Shown here: one piece after another, positions 40,902-49,711 of the stretch | Position numbering within the stretch: the first letter of the stretch is position 1 | How the letters are laid out: each line of letters starts with the position of its first letter | Origin: Bog-756 sp963806455 | GTDB lineage: Bacteria; Actinomycetota; Acidimicrobiia; Acidimicrobiales; RAAP-2 | Direction of reading: 5' to 3' | Length of the DNA stretch: 64,000 bases | Assembly (NCBI GenBank): GCA_963806455.1 | Contig: CAWDXZ010000002.1 | Span: 372,001 to 436,000, forward strand | The notes under the pieces: generated by a model | The model's database searches: none | Seen by the model: the letters and a program-made list of their open reading frames with translations, nothing else | Told to the model about the DNA's origin: nothing | Made by a program: the position numbers and the translations under genes

Positions 40902-40931
40902 ACCCCGCTCATCTCCGAAGAGCCGGTGAAC
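40902..40931 (+). repeat. Right copy of the imperfect inverted repeat flanking the MarR/cupin/VOC cassette
   Basis: Matches the minus strand of 39244-39273 at 22 of 30 positions (ACCCCGCTCAT identical, then AGCC, GT and AAC shared). It lies between the VOC relic and the tRNA-Leu gene. The interval 40832-40995 contains no other recognisable feature. Confidence 0.5.
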
Positions 40932-40995
40932 GGGTGCGGCCGGGAGTGCGGCCAGGCGGGCCCCGCCGGACTGCGGGGCGCGGCCGGGGCCCGGG

Positions 40996-41079
40996 TGCGG
41001 GCGAGAGGACTCGAACCTCCATCCCCGTGAGGGGACCGGGACCTAAACCCGGCGCGTCTGCCAGTTCCGCCACGCCCGC
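40996..41079 (-). tRNA. tRNA-Leu, anticodon UAG
   Basis: Minus-strand cloverleaf: 7-bp acceptor stem GCGGGCG/CGCCCGC (41079-41073 with 41003-40997), anticodon loop TTTAGGT with anticodon TAG (41045-41043), a long class II variable arm (CCCCTCACGGGG), and a T-loop GGTTCGAGTCC. Discriminator base A at 40996. The 3' CCA is not encoded. The long variable arm and the anticodon agree on leucine, reading CUN codons. Confidence 0.95.
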
Positions 41080-41137
41080 GGCCCGGCCAGCCTACCGAGA
41101 CCGGCCCGCCGTCCCAGGGGCCGTCGGGGGTGCTGGC

Positions 41138-41143
41138 TATAGT
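41138..41143 (+). promoter_or_regulatory. -10 box of a probable leaderless promoter (polysaccharide operon)
   Basis: TATAGT lies 6 bases before the GTG at 41150, which opens the glycosyltransferase/methyltransferase operon. No Shine-Dalgarno is present. Confidence 0.6.
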
Positions 41144-41149
41144 CACGCT

Positions 41150-42277
41150 GTGCCGCCCCCGTCGTCCTCCACGCCCCCGGAGGCACCCGTCCACGGGGCG
41201 CCGGTGATCCCGGAGGGGCCGCCGACAGGAGCGCGGGCCGGCTACCTCGACGAGGTGATGGCCGAGATCGACGCCGAGGTGAGGCGGCGGCGCTCCTCGG
41301 GCGACCTGCCCGCCGGCCTCGAGCAGGAGCTCGACGAGCTCTTCCTGGAGTTCTCCCCGGTCGGGTTGCACGGCAAGGCCCGGCTCCGCGAGACGCTGGC
41401 CCTGGTCGACGGGTCCGCCTACGTGGACATGGCCGTCCCGGTGGAGTCCCAGAAGGCGGTGGGCAGCTATGTGAAGCGGCTCATCCGCCAGTCCATCACC
41501 TGGTACATGGGCTTCATCGTCCATCAGATCGTGAAGTTCGCCTGGTCGGTGTCCCGGATGTTCCACGTCCTGGTCGACCACGTGGAGGACCTCGAAGCCG
41601 CGGTCGAGACCCAACGGACCCCCGAGTTGCCGGCCAGCGCCGTGCCGGCGACCGACCCCGGCGCGAGCTGGTGGTCGGCCGCAGCGGTGGCGGCGTTCTC
41701 CGGGGTGAAGGGCCGGGTGCTCCAGGCCGACTGCGGCAACGGCTCGCTGGTCGAGGCGATGCTGGCCGCCGGCATCGACGCCTACGGGGTCGACGGCGAC
41801 GAGGCGGCCATCGAATCCGCCCTCGAACGGGGTCTCGACGTCCGGGCCGAGCCCGTCCTCGACCATCTCGAGGTGGTTGCGGACGAGGCCCTCTCCGGCC
41901 TGGGCCTCACCGGATCGGTCCAGTGGCTCCATCCCAACGAACGCGACCGGCTGGTGAGGCTGGCGAGCTCGCGGCTGGCCCTCGACGGCGTGCTGGTCGT
42001 GCATTCGGCGACTCCCGAGTCCTGGTTGGCGGGAACGGCCCACCTGCTCAGCGACCTGGCTCCGGGCCGCCCGTTGCATGCCGAGACCTGGGGCCACCTG
42101 CTGGCCCAGCGCGGCTTCCGGCTCACGAGCCTCGCCCACGGTGGACCGGATCGTCGGCTCGACCACGTGTCCCCGACCAATCCGGACGCGCCGACCATCA
42201 ACGCCGCCATCGACACGCTCAACTCGGCGCTGCTCGGCCCGGGGGAGTACCTGCTGGTCGCCGTCCGGGAGCGGTGA
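41150..42277 (+). CDS. SAM-dependent methyltransferase-like protein of the polysaccharide locus
   Basis: About 375 residues. The N-terminal half is helical (YLDEVMAEIDAEVRRRR, then YVKRLIRQSITWYMGFIVHQ) and contains ELDELFLEFSPVGLHGKARL. The C-terminal half looks like a class I methyltransferase: VLQADCGNGSLVEAMLAAGI (motif I), YGVDGDEAAIESALE and LALDGVLVVHSATPESWL. GRPLHAETW is shared with the second copy at 44.6 kb. In O9a-type systems a methyltransferase caps the glycan and the cap is read by the Wzt C-terminal domain, so a capping role is suggested. First gene of the locus, coupled to the next by GTGA. Confidence 0.75.
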   Translation: MPPPSSSTPPEAPVHGAPVIPEGPPTGARAGYLDEVMAEIDAEVRRRRSSGDLPAGLEQELDELFLEFSPVGLHGKARLRETLALVDGSAYVDMAVPVESQKAVGSYVKRLIRQSITWYMGFIVHQIVKFAWSVSRMFHVLVDHVEDLEAAVETQRTPELPASAVPATDPGASWWSAAAVAAFSGVKGRVLQADCGNGSLVEAMLAAGIDAYGVDGDEAAIESALERGLDVRAEPVLDHLEVVADEALSGLGLTGSVQWLHPNERDRLVRLASSRLALDGVLVVHSATPESWLAGTAHLLSDLAPGRPLHAETWGHLLAQRGFRLTSLAHGGPDRRLDHVSPTNPDAPTINAAIDTLNSALLGPGEYLLVAVRER

Positions 42278-43374
42278 CGGCCGTCCACCAGTTCGTCCCG
42301 GCGCTGCTGCCGCGGGACGCGACGGGGGACCACACGCTGGCTCTGCGGGACGCCTTGCGGGCGGCGGGCTGGGCGTCGGACATCTATGTCGAGGCCGCCC
42401 ACGACGACCTCTGGCCCGAGGCCACCTACTTCGAACGGTATCCCGAACGGGCCCGGCCCGGCGACGTGCTGCTGTACCAGCTCAGCACGGCGTCGCCGGT
42501 GGCGGAGTTCCTCATGGCGAGGCAGGAGCCCCTGGTCCTCGACTACCACAACGTGACGCCGCCCTCCTTCTACGAAGGATGGGAGGACCACACCCGCGAG
42601 AAGGTGGCCCTGGCCCTCGTCCAGACGGCCGCCCTGGCCCCGAGGGCCGTGCTGGGCATCGCCGACTCGGCCTTCAACGCCGCCGACCTCCGGCGCCTGG
42701 GCTGCCCGGCCACTGCCGTCGTCCCGATCCTGGTCGACCTGGACGACCGGCCTCCGGTCACCGACGGGCCCGAGCTCGCCCGGCTGCGGGACGCCCACGG
42801 AGGGGCCACGGTGCTGCTGTTCGTCGGCCGGCTGTCACCCAACAAGGCCCAGCACGCCCTGGTCGAAGCCCTCTGGATGTACCGCCGTTGGTATGACCCC
42901 GACGCCCGCCTGCACCTGGTCGGACCGGCGATGACCGGGACCTATGCCGATGCCGTGTTCGCCCTGGCCGACGAGCTCGGCCTAGCCGGAGCGGTGCGCC
43001 ACGGCGAGGACCTCTCCGACGCCGAGCTGGCCGCCTGGTACGCCGACGCCGACGTCTTCGTGTGCCTCTCGGAGCACGAGGGCTTCTGCATCCCGCTGCT
43101 GGAGGCCATGCGCGCCGGTCTCCCGATCGTGGCGTTCTCCGCCGGGGCCGTGCCCGAGACCCTCGGGGATGCCGGGATCGTCATCGAGACCAAACGGCCG
43201 AGCGTGGTGGCGGCCACCGTCGACCGGGTCCGCCGGGACGGCGCCCTGTCCGACCGGCTGGCGGCGGCCGGCCACCGGCGGCTCCAACACTTCGAGCCGT
43301 CGGCCACGCGCGCCCGGTTCGTCGAGGTCCTGCGACCGTGGGTCGAGGCCGCCGACCGGAGGGTGGGGGCGTGA
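42274..43374 (+). CDS. GT4-type glycosyltransferase (subtype A)
   Basis: About 366 residues, GT-B fold. N-terminal VHQFVPALLPRDATGDHTLA and YQLSTASPVAEF; LDYHNVTPPSFYEGW; the donor-binding half has LLFVGRLSPNKAQHALVEAL and VCLSEHEGFCIPLLEAM, the E-x7-E motif of GT4 enzymes. Similar proteins are encoded at 45.6 and 49.7 kb and share the order VYQL/LYQL ... NHH/YHN ... GIADS. It transfers a sugar from a nucleotide donor to a lipid-linked acceptor at the inner membrane face. Starts by a GTGA overlap. Confidence 0.92.
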   Translation: MTAVHQFVPALLPRDATGDHTLALRDALRAAGWASDIYVEAAHDDLWPEATYFERYPERARPGDVLLYQLSTASPVAEFLMARQEPLVLDYHNVTPPSFYEGWEDHTREKVALALVQTAALAPRAVLGIADSAFNAADLRRLGCPATAVVPILVDLDDRPPVTDGPELARLRDAHGGATVLLFVGRLSPNKAQHALVEALWMYRRWYDPDARLHLVGPAMTGTYADAVFALADELGLAGAVRHGEDLSDAELAAWYADADVFVCLSEHEGFCIPLLEAMRAGLPIVAFSAGAVPETLGDAGIVIETKRPSVVAATVDRVRRDGALSDRLAAAGHRRLQHFEPSATRARFVEVLRPWVEAADRRVGA

Positions 43375-44618
43375 AGCTGACCTTCGTCACCCCGCGGTAC
43401 GGCACCGAGGTGATCGGAGGGGCGGAGACGGGCGCCCGCATGCTGGCCGAGCGCCTGTGCCGGCGCCCCGGTTGGGAGGTGGAGGTGCTCACCAGCTGCG
43501 CGCTCGATCACTTGACCTGGGAGAACAGCGAGCCCCCGGGCACGTCGGCACTCAACGGCGTCACCGTCCACCGCTTCCCGACAGCCAGCCGCCGGTCGCT
43601 CGACTACTTCGAGCTGGACGCCAAGCTCCGCCTGTCGCCGACCACCGCCTCGCTGGCCGAGTCGCGGCGCTGGGTGGCCCTCAACGGCCCGATGTGCCCG
43701 GAGCTGGTGGACGCGGCGGCGGTCGTTCGAGGCGATGTGCTCGCCTGCTATCCCTATCTGTTCGCCACCACTGTCGACGCCATCACCGTGTCGAGGGCGC
43801 CGACCGTCCTCCACCCCGCCGCCCACGACGAGCCGGCGCTGTACCTGGCCGCCTTCCGCCGGAGCTTCCGCGACACCGACGGCTTCGTCTACCACACACG
43901 GGCGGAGCGCCAATTGATGGAGTACGCCTACCGCAACGGGTCGCGACCGCAGATCGTCCTCGGACTGGGGGTGGGCGACCCCGCCGGGGCCGGAAGGGAC
44001 GGAGGGGACGTCCTCGGGATCGGCGGGCACCCCTACCTCTGCTACCTCGGGAGGGTCGATGAGCACAAGGGGTGCGGGATGCTGGCCGAGTACTTCCGGC
44101 GCTACAAGGAACGCCACCCGAGCGACCTGCGCCTGGCCTTCGTCGGGCCCGTCTCGGACCAGGCACCCGAGCATCCCGACATCGTGGTCACCGGCACGGT
44201 GTCCGAAGCGGACAAATGGGACATCCTGGCCGGGGCGCAGGCCCTGGTGACCCCGTCGGCCTACGAGTCGTTCTCGCTCGTGCTGCTGGAGGCCTGGACG
44301 CTCGGGGTGCCGGTGCTGGTCAATGCGTCGTGCGCCGCCACCATGGAGCACTGCCGCCGATCCGGCGGCGGCCTGTGGTTCGACTCCTACCGGTCCTTCG
44401 AGGTCGCCCTGGAGCGGATGACGACCGACGGCGGGCTCCGGACCGCCCTCGGGACGGCGGGCCGCCGCTATACCGCTCGGTACTATCGGTGGCCATCGAT
44501 CATCGACCGCTACACCGGGTTCCTCGAGGGCGTGGCCGAGCGTGGCCACCGGCCGCCCATCTCGACCCGTCGCCTCCCCCTGCCGACCACCGGGCCCGAG
44601 TACGTGCGGAGCGGGTGA
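43371..44618 (+). CDS. GT4-type glycosyltransferase (subtype B)
   Basis: About 415 residues. KLTFVTPRYGTEVIGGAETG at the N-terminus is the acceptor-side glycine loop; VLHPAAHDEPALYLAAFRRS, YLGRVDEHKGCGMLAEYF and VTPSAYESFSLVLLEAW (E-x7-E) follow. Its close relative is at 50.9 kb (VAFVVPRYGPTVVGGAET). The GTG start overlaps the preceding stop by 4 bases. It probably adds another residue of the same repeat unit as its neighbours. Sugar specificity is not readable. Confidence 0.92.
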   Translation: MKLTFVTPRYGTEVIGGAETGARMLAERLCRRPGWEVEVLTSCALDHLTWENSEPPGTSALNGVTVHRFPTASRRSLDYFELDAKLRLSPTTASLAESRRWVALNGPMCPELVDAAAVVRGDVLACYPYLFATTVDAITVSRAPTVLHPAAHDEPALYLAAFRRSFRDTDGFVYHTRAERQLMEYAYRNGSRPQIVLGLGVGDPAGAGRDGGDVLGIGGHPYLCYLGRVDEHKGCGMLAEYFRRYKERHPSDLRLAFVGPVSDQAPEHPDIVVTGTVSEADKWDILAGAQALVTPSAYESFSLVLLEAWTLGVPVLVNASCAATMEHCRRSGGGLWFDSYRSFEVALERMTTDGGLRTALGTAGRRYTARYYRWPSIIDRYTGFLEGVAERGHRPPISTRRLPLPTTGPEYVRSG

Positions 44619-44625
44619 GCGCCTG

Positions 44626-45636
44626 ATGCCCGAAGGTGGTCTGCCCGCCGAGGAGCGGGCCGAGGATGCCGTCGGTGACGGCGGGCCGGGCCCCGACGAG
44701 GAGGAGCTGCTCGCCGTCTTCGACCGCTTGAGTCCCCAGGGCAGCCTGCCGTGGGGGTTCGACGATGCCATGCGCCGCATCGCCCACCCGGAGACCGATG
44801 CCGCGGTGGCGCCGTGGCCCGGCCTTCCCGCCGACCTGTGGCAGCGAGGGCGATCGGCCCGCATCGGGCAGCGGTTCGTCGGCGACGTGGCCGGGGTGTT
44901 GGCCGAGCTGATGGCGGCGGACGCCCGGGCGGCCGCGGCCGCCGCCGCCGCCGGGACCAACGCGGCCACGTGGGACGCGCTCCGCTATCTGGCCGCCAGG
45001 GTCGAGGCCCTCGAGGCGGCCGGTGACCCGGTCGGGCTCGAAGCTGCCGAGCTGCCCCTCGACCCGCCGGACATCGCCGGATGGGCCGGGACGGTGGCGT
45101 CGGTGCTCGGACCTCCGGACCCCGACTCGACGGTCATCGTGGGGGAGTGCGGTGACGGCGCCATCCTGAGGGGGCTGCCCGGCCGACGGGTCGAGGGCAT
45201 CGAGCCTCGGGCGACCGCGGCATGGGCCGGTCTGTCCCACGAGACCTCGGCCGACGGCGACCCCGACCGCTCCCACGGTGGCGCGCGGATCGTACTGGGC
45301 GAGGTCCTCGACCACCTGCGGATGGCCCCTGCCGGCGCCGGCGCCGGGGTCGTCCTGGCCGGCTGCGTCGACCGCTCGAGCCTGGCGGACCAGGTCGAGC
45401 TGGTGCACCTGGCCGTCGCTGCGACCCGCCCGGGCGGGGCGGTCATCGTGCTCGCCACCGACCAGTCCGCCTGGGATGCGGCCCTCGACCCCCCGGCCCG
45501 GGACCTCGCTCGCGGACGGCCCCTGCACCCCGAGACCTGGTCGCTGCTGTTCCGACGCTCCGCCCTGGTCGACGTGGCATGGCACCGGCCGGACTCCGGT
45601 GTCGTGCACGCCGTGGCGGGGCGGGTCCGGTCGTGA
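44626..45636 (+). CDS. Degenerate methyltransferase-like protein (second copy)
   Basis: About 336 residues. The N-terminal half is acidic then helical (ELLAVFDRLSPQGSLPWGF, then an Ala-rich helix); the C-terminal half follows a methyltransferase plan with VIVGECGDGAILRGLPGRRV at motif I and TRPGGAVIVLATDQSAWD later, and shares GRPLHPETWSLLFRR with the protein encoded at 41.2 kb. The glycine loop is partly degraded, so SAM binding is uncertain. It lies directly before another subtype A glycosyltransferase, mirroring the arrangement at 41.2-43.4 kb. Start ATG 7 bases after the previous stop. Confidence 0.65.
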   Translation: MPEGGLPAEERAEDAVGDGGPGPDEEELLAVFDRLSPQGSLPWGFDDAMRRIAHPETDAAVAPWPGLPADLWQRGRSARIGQRFVGDVAGVLAELMAADARAAAAAAAAGTNAATWDALRYLAARVEALEAAGDPVGLEAAELPLDPPDIAGWAGTVASVLGPPDPDSTVIVGECGDGAILRGLPGRRVEGIEPRATAAWAGLSHETSADGDPDRSHGGARIVLGEVLDHLRMAPAGAGAGVVLAGCVDRSSLADQVELVHLAVAATRPGGAVIVLATDQSAWDAALDPPARDLARGRPLHPETWSLLFRRSALVDVAWHRPDSGVVHAVAGRVRS

Positions 45637-46727
45637 GGGGGGCGCACCTGTTCGTCCCCATGCTCCACCGCAACGACGCGGTCGGGAAGCACACCATGGC
45701 CGTGCGCGACGCCCTGCGGGGCGCCGGGGTGGCCTCCCAGATCTACACCGACCTGCCGGATCCTTCGACGGTGGCCGACACCCGCCCCTACCTCGACTAC
45801 GAGTCGGCGTCCACCCCGGGTGACGTGCTCGTCTACCAGCTGGCCACCGACACGGAGATGGCCCGGTGGTTGGGCCGCCGCCCGGAGCGGCTCGTCATCA
45901 ACCACCACAGCATCACCCCGCCGGAGTACTTCGCACCCTGGAACGACGCCATTGCCCGCCTCCAGGTCGGGGCGTTGCAGCGGCTGGCCGTACTGGCCCC
46001 CCGGGCCGAGCTGGGCATCGCCGACTCGGAGTTCAACGCCGCCGAGCTCCGCCGGGCCGGGTGCCGGCGGACGGTGGTGATCCCGGTGGCCGGCATACCG
46101 GTGCCGCCGGTGGAACCCGGACCGGAGCTCGTGGCCCGGGCACGGGCTACCGACGAGGGCCCCGGGACGCGGTGGCTGTCGGTGGGTCGGTGGGCGCCGA
46201 ACAAGGCCCACCACCACACGATCGCCGCGCTGTTCGTGGCCCGGGCCACGACCGACCCCGGCGCCCGCCTCACCCTGGTGGGCAGTCCGAGCGAACCGGT
46301 CTATGCCCGGGCCCTCCGCCGGTACGCCGCCGCCCTCGGTCTGGCCGGCGCGGTGACGTTCCTCGAGGGGATCAGCGAGATCGAGCTGGCCGCCAATTAC
46401 CGCGCTGCCGACGTGCTGGTGATGCTGTCGGACCACGAGGGCTTCGGTGTACCCCTGGTGGAGGCCATGGGGCACGGGACGCCGGTCGTGGCCTTCGACG
46501 CCGGCGCGGTGGGCGAGGTGCTGGACGGTTGCGGCGTCCTCTTGGAGGACAAGCATCCTCGCCAGGTGGCCCGGGCGGTCTCGGGGTTGATGCAGGACGG
46601 TGCGAAGCGGGAGGGCCTGGTACGGGCCGGCCGCCGACGTTTCGACGATCTCGGCCTCGGCGGCGCGGCGAACCGCCTGGTGGAGGCCATCCTCTCGGTG
46701 GTGCCGGCCGACGCCACCGGTGGATGA
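45633..46727 (+). CDS. GT4-type glycosyltransferase (subtype A)
   Basis: About 364 residues. HLFVPMLHRNDAVGKHTMAV, YQLATDTEMARWLG, INHHSITPPEYFAPW, LSVGRWAPNKAHHHTIAALF and VMLSDHEGFGVPLVEAMGHG (E-x7-E) match subtype A. GTG start overlapping the preceding stop by 4 bases. Followed by 63 bases and clpP with its own -10 box, so the first operon segment may end here. Role as for the other subtype A enzymes. Confidence 0.92.
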   Translation: MRGAHLFVPMLHRNDAVGKHTMAVRDALRGAGVASQIYTDLPDPSTVADTRPYLDYESASTPGDVLVYQLATDTEMARWLGRRPERLVINHHSITPPEYFAPWNDAIARLQVGALQRLAVLAPRAELGIADSEFNAAELRRAGCRRTVVIPVAGIPVPPVEPGPELVARARATDEGPGTRWLSVGRWAPNKAHHHTIAALFVARATTDPGARLTLVGSPSEPVYARALRRYAAALGLAGAVTFLEGISEIELAANYRAADVLVMLSDHEGFGVPLVEAMGHGTPVVAFDAGAVGEVLDGCGVLLEDKHPRQVARAVSGLMQDGAKREGLVRAGRRRFDDLGLGGAANRLVEAILSVVPADATGG

Positions 46728-46777
46728 GCGGGGGTCCGTGACCCATCGGCGTGCGTCCGCAGCGGGGCCCCAGCCAC

Positions 46778-46783
46778 TAGGCT
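46778..46783 (+). promoter_or_regulatory. -10 box of a probable leaderless promoter (clpP)
   Basis: TAGGCT lies 7 bases before the clpP ATG at 46791; no Shine-Dalgarno is seen. Confidence 0.5.
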
Positions 46784-46790
46784 TCCGGCC

Positions 46791-47456
46791 ATGGACGACC
46801 CCCGTCATGTGATGAGCCATGCCCCGAATTCGGTCGCCGGGCCGACGGCCCAGCTGCAGACCGGTGCCGAGGTGGGCCCGGGTTCGGACATCTTCCAGCG
46901 GCTGCTGAAGGAGCGGATCGTCTTCATCGGATCGGCCATCGACCAGAACACCGCCAACCTGGTCTGCTCCCAGCTGATCCTGCTCGAAGCCGAGAACCAG
47001 GAGCGCGACATCGCCGTCTACATCAACTCGCCCGGCGGGTCGGTCACCGACGGCCTGGCCATCTACGACACCATGCAGTACGTCAGGTGTGACGTCCGCA
47101 CCATCTGCGTGGGACTTGCCGCATCGATGGGCCAGTTCCTCCTCTGTGCCGGGGCTCCGGGGAAGCGCTTCGCCCTGCCCCACAGCCGGATCCTCATGCA
47201 CCAGCCGTCCGGCCAGATGCAGGGGCAGGCCTCGGACATCGCCATCCAGGCCGAGCAGATCATCTACCTCAAGCGGATGATGGCCGAGAGGATCGCCTTC
47301 CACACCGGCCAGCCGGTCGAGCGGATCGAAGCGGACTCCGATCGCGACCGGTGGTTCACCGCCGAGGAGGCGCGCGAGTACGGGTTCATCGACGAGGTGA
47401 TCCAGAAGGACGCCATGGACGTCCCGGCAGCCGGAGCGGGGGCCGCCAGCCAGTGA
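46791..47456 (+). CDS. clpP: ATP-dependent Clp protease proteolytic subunit
   Basis: About 221 residues, serine peptidase S14. Catalytic triad by family alignment: Ser112 in GLAASMGQFLL, His137 in LMHQPSGQMQG, Asp186 in ADSDRDRWF. The core from FQRLLKERIVFIGSAIDQNTA is typical; the N-terminus has about 30 extra residues that may be processed. It degrades proteins with ClpX/ClpC chaperones. Its place is unusual: between glycosyltransferase genes and the glycan ABC exporter, with its stop overlapping the permease GTG by 4 bases. No chaperone gene or second clpP is nearby. Confidence 0.95.
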   Translation: MDDPRHVMSHAPNSVAGPTAQLQTGAEVGPGSDIFQRLLKERIVFIGSAIDQNTANLVCSQLILLEAENQERDIAVYINSPGGSVTDGLAIYDTMQYVRCDVRTICVGLAASMGQFLLCAGAPGKRFALPHSRILMHQPSGQMQGQASDIAIQAEQIIYLKRMMAERIAFHTGQPVERIEADSDRDRWFTAEEAREYGFIDEVIQKDAMDVPAAGAGAASQ

Positions 47457-48436
47457 GCGTCAGCGTCGACGAGCCTCCGTCAGCGGAGCCGGAGCGCGTC
47501 TCGACCATCGGTGGGAGCACCCGCTTCGTTCCGGGGCAGAGCAACCAGCACGTCACCGTGGTCAACGGCAAGGTGCAGCTGGGCCAGCGGCTCAAGGACA
47601 TCTGGACCAACCGCGACCTGCTGCTCCTCCTCACCAGGACCGAGCTCAAGGTCAAGTACAAGAATTCGGTGCTCGGCTACCTGTGGTCGATGCTCAACCC
47701 GGCGCTGGTGCTGGCCATCTATTACGTGGTGTTCAAGATCATCGCCAAGAACGGCCAACCCAATTTCGCCATCTGGCTGTTCGCCGGGCTGCTGGTGTGG
47801 AACCTGTTCAACACGGCCGCCATGGCCGCCACCACGGTGGTGGTGGGCAAGGCAGGCATCGTGAAGAAGGTCGCCTTCCCCCGTGAGCTGCTCGCCCTCT
47901 CGGTGGTCGGCGTGTCCATCGTGCTCTTCGCCATCCAGGTCGTGGTCCTCGTCCTCGCCCTGCTGGCCTTCGGCATCACCCCCGACTTCACCTATGTGAC
48001 CCTGCTGCCGCTGGCCCTGGTCACCCTCGTCGTCCTCACCGGGGCGGTCTCGGTCTTCCTCTCGGCGGTCAACGTCTATCTGCGGGACACCCAGCACCTC
48101 ACCGAGGTGCTCCTGATGGCCTGGTTCTGGGCGACGCCCATCGTGTACACGTTCGGTCAGATCTCCGGCCAGGTGGCGAACAAGACCCACCTCATGTGGA
48201 TCAAGTACGCGTACCTCTGCAACCCGGTGACCCCGATAGCCATGACCTTCCAGCGGGCCATCTACGGGCAGACGCAGTACACCTACGGCGGCCAGGTGCA
48301 CCATGTCCTGCCCAACTGGGGGGTGGGCACCTACGCCGGGCTGCTGGGCCTCGTACTGGGGGCATCGATCGGGTTGTTCCTGCTCGCCCTCGTCGTCTTC
48401 GGCCGCCTCGAGGGCAACTTCGCCGAGGAGCTCTGA
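47453..48436 (+). CDS. ABC-2 polysaccharide export permease (Wzm-like)
   Basis: About 327 residues with an N-terminal cytoplasmic segment (RLKDIWTNRDLLLLLTRTEL) and about six membrane spans, including MLNPALVLAIYYVVFKII, LLALSVVGVSIVLFAIQVVV, LLMAWFWATPIVYTF and YAGLLGLVLGASIGLFLLAL. The signature KVKYKNSVLGYLWSMLNP is typical of TagG/Wzm-type exporters. It moves an undecaprenyl- or lipid-linked glycan across the inner membrane with the following ATPase. GTG start overlaps the clpP stop by 4 bases. Confidence 0.93.
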   Translation: MSVSVDEPPSAEPERVSTIGGSTRFVPGQSNQHVTVVNGKVQLGQRLKDIWTNRDLLLLLTRTELKVKYKNSVLGYLWSMLNPALVLAIYYVVFKIIAKNGQPNFAIWLFAGLLVWNLFNTAAMAATTVVVGKAGIVKKVAFPRELLALSVVGVSIVLFAIQVVVLVLALLAFGITPDFTYVTLLPLALVTLVVLTGAVSVFLSAVNVYLRDTQHLTEVLLMAWFWATPIVYTFGQISGQVANKTHLMWIKYAYLCNPVTPIAMTFQRAIYGQTQYTYGGQVHHVLPNWGVGTYAGLLGLVLGASIGLFLLALVVFGRLEGNFAEEL

Positions 48437-48439
48437 GCC

Positions 48440-49711
48440 ATGGCCGTGGCCGTCGAGGTCGAGGGGATCTCCAAGCAGTTCCGCCTCTACAACGAGAAGC
48501 ACACCTCGTTGAAGGAGCGGGTGATCCACGGGGGCAGGATGCCCTACACCCCCTTCTGGGCCCTACGGGACGTGAACGTGGAGATCGACCAGGGGGAGAC
48601 CTTCGGCATCCTCGGCCGCAACGGCTGTGGCAAGTCGACCCTGCTCAAGTGCATCGCCGGCATCCTCAAGCCGACGTCGGGCGAGATCCGGGTCCGGGGC
48701 AGCCTGGCCGCCATGCTGGAGCTGGGTGCCGGCTTCCAGCCCGACCTGTCCGGGCGGGACAACATCTACCTCAACGGGTCGCTGCTCGGGCTGTCCCGGG
48801 CCGACATCGCCAAACGGTTCGACGACATCGTGGCCTTCGCCGAGCTCGAGGATTTCATCGACAACCAGGTCAAGTTCTACTCGTCGGGTATGTACGTGCG
48901 GCTCGGGTTCGCCGTGGCGGTCAACGTGGAGCCCGACGTCCTCCTGGTCGACGAGGTGCTGGCCGTCGGGGACGCCAACTTCCAGCGCAAGTGCCTCGAC
49001 CATGTGAAGAAGTTCCAGCGGGAGGGTCGCACCATCGTGGTGGTGAGCCATGGGACCGACGTCATCCGCCAGAACTGCGGCCGGGTCATGGTCATGAACC
49101 ACGGCCAGGTGATCGCCGTGGACGAGCCGGGTGAGGGGATCCGCGTCTACATGGCCGACCTCCTCGGGGTGGGAACCCGCCAGGGCTCGGAATCGGGGGG
49201 CATCGAGGGCAACGTGCTCGCCATCGGCACGGTGCGGGCGGAGCACGGGGGGAGCGGGGCACGGACCCACATGTACCCGGGGGAGTCCCTCACGGTGACG
49301 GCCGACGTGGACAGCCTCGCCCCCGTGCCCAATGCGCTCGCCACCATCGCCATCTACGACGACCGCAACGAGCTGGTGTTCGCCTCCGACCCGGACGACC
49401 CGGCCTGCGAGATGGAGATCCCCGCCGGTGGGGGGATCGTCCGATTCGCCTTCCCCGAGGTCCCGTTGCTGGACGGGACCTATTCGGTGAGCGTCGGGGT
49501 CCGCAGCGCCACCGAGACCGCCATCTTCGACCTCAAGGACCAGGTCACCCAATTCGAGGTGGCCAACCCCGGCCGGGCCACCGGGCGCGTCCGGCTGCCG
49601 GTGGACGCCAGCTTCCGCCTCCGCTCGGCCGGCCCCGGCGCCACCGGGGAGGTCCCCGCCGTGAGCGCCGCCTTCACCCCGCTGGCCGGCTGGGAGGAGA
49701 CCGCTTCGTGA
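48440..49711 (+). CDS. ABC polysaccharide export ATPase with C-terminal substrate domain (Wzt-like)
   Basis: About 423 residues. Residues 1-240: ABC ATPase with Walker A GRNGCGKST (59-67), signature YSSGMYVRLGFAVAV, Walker B VLLVDEVLAVGD and the H-loop VVVSHGTD. Residues of about 265-395: a beta-sandwich extension (EIPAGGGIVRFAFPEVPLLD and GTYSVSVGVRSATE), as in Wzt proteins that bind the capped end of the O-chain. So export is probably gated by glycan termination, linking it to the methyltransferase-like genes upstream. Starts 3 bases after the permease and overlaps the next gene by 4. Confidence 0.93.
   Translation: MAVAVEVEGISKQFRLYNEKHTSLKERVIHGGRMPYTPFWALRDVNVEIDQGETFGILGRNGCGKSTLLKCIAGILKPTSGEIRVRGSLAAMLELGAGFQPDLSGRDNIYLNGSLLGLSRADIAKRFDDIVAFAELEDFIDNQVKFYSSGMYVRLGFAVAVNVEPDVLLVDEVLAVGDANFQRKCLDHVKKFQREGRTIVVVSHGTDVIRQNCGRVMVMNHGQVIAVDEPGEGIRVYMADLLGVGTRQGSESGGIEGNVLAIGTVRAEHGGSGARTHMYPGESLTVTADVDSLAPVPNALATIAIYDDRNELVFASDPDDPACEMEIPAGGGIVRFAFPEVPLLDGTYSVSVGVRSATETAIFDLKDQVTQFEVANPGRATGRVRLPVDASFRLRSAGPGATGEVPAVSAAFTPLAGWEETAS

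Noticed and set aside
40996..41079. tRNA-Leu as an attachment site with a partial duplicate nearby
   Set aside because: No repeat of the tRNA 3' end was found in the window and no integrase is encoded.
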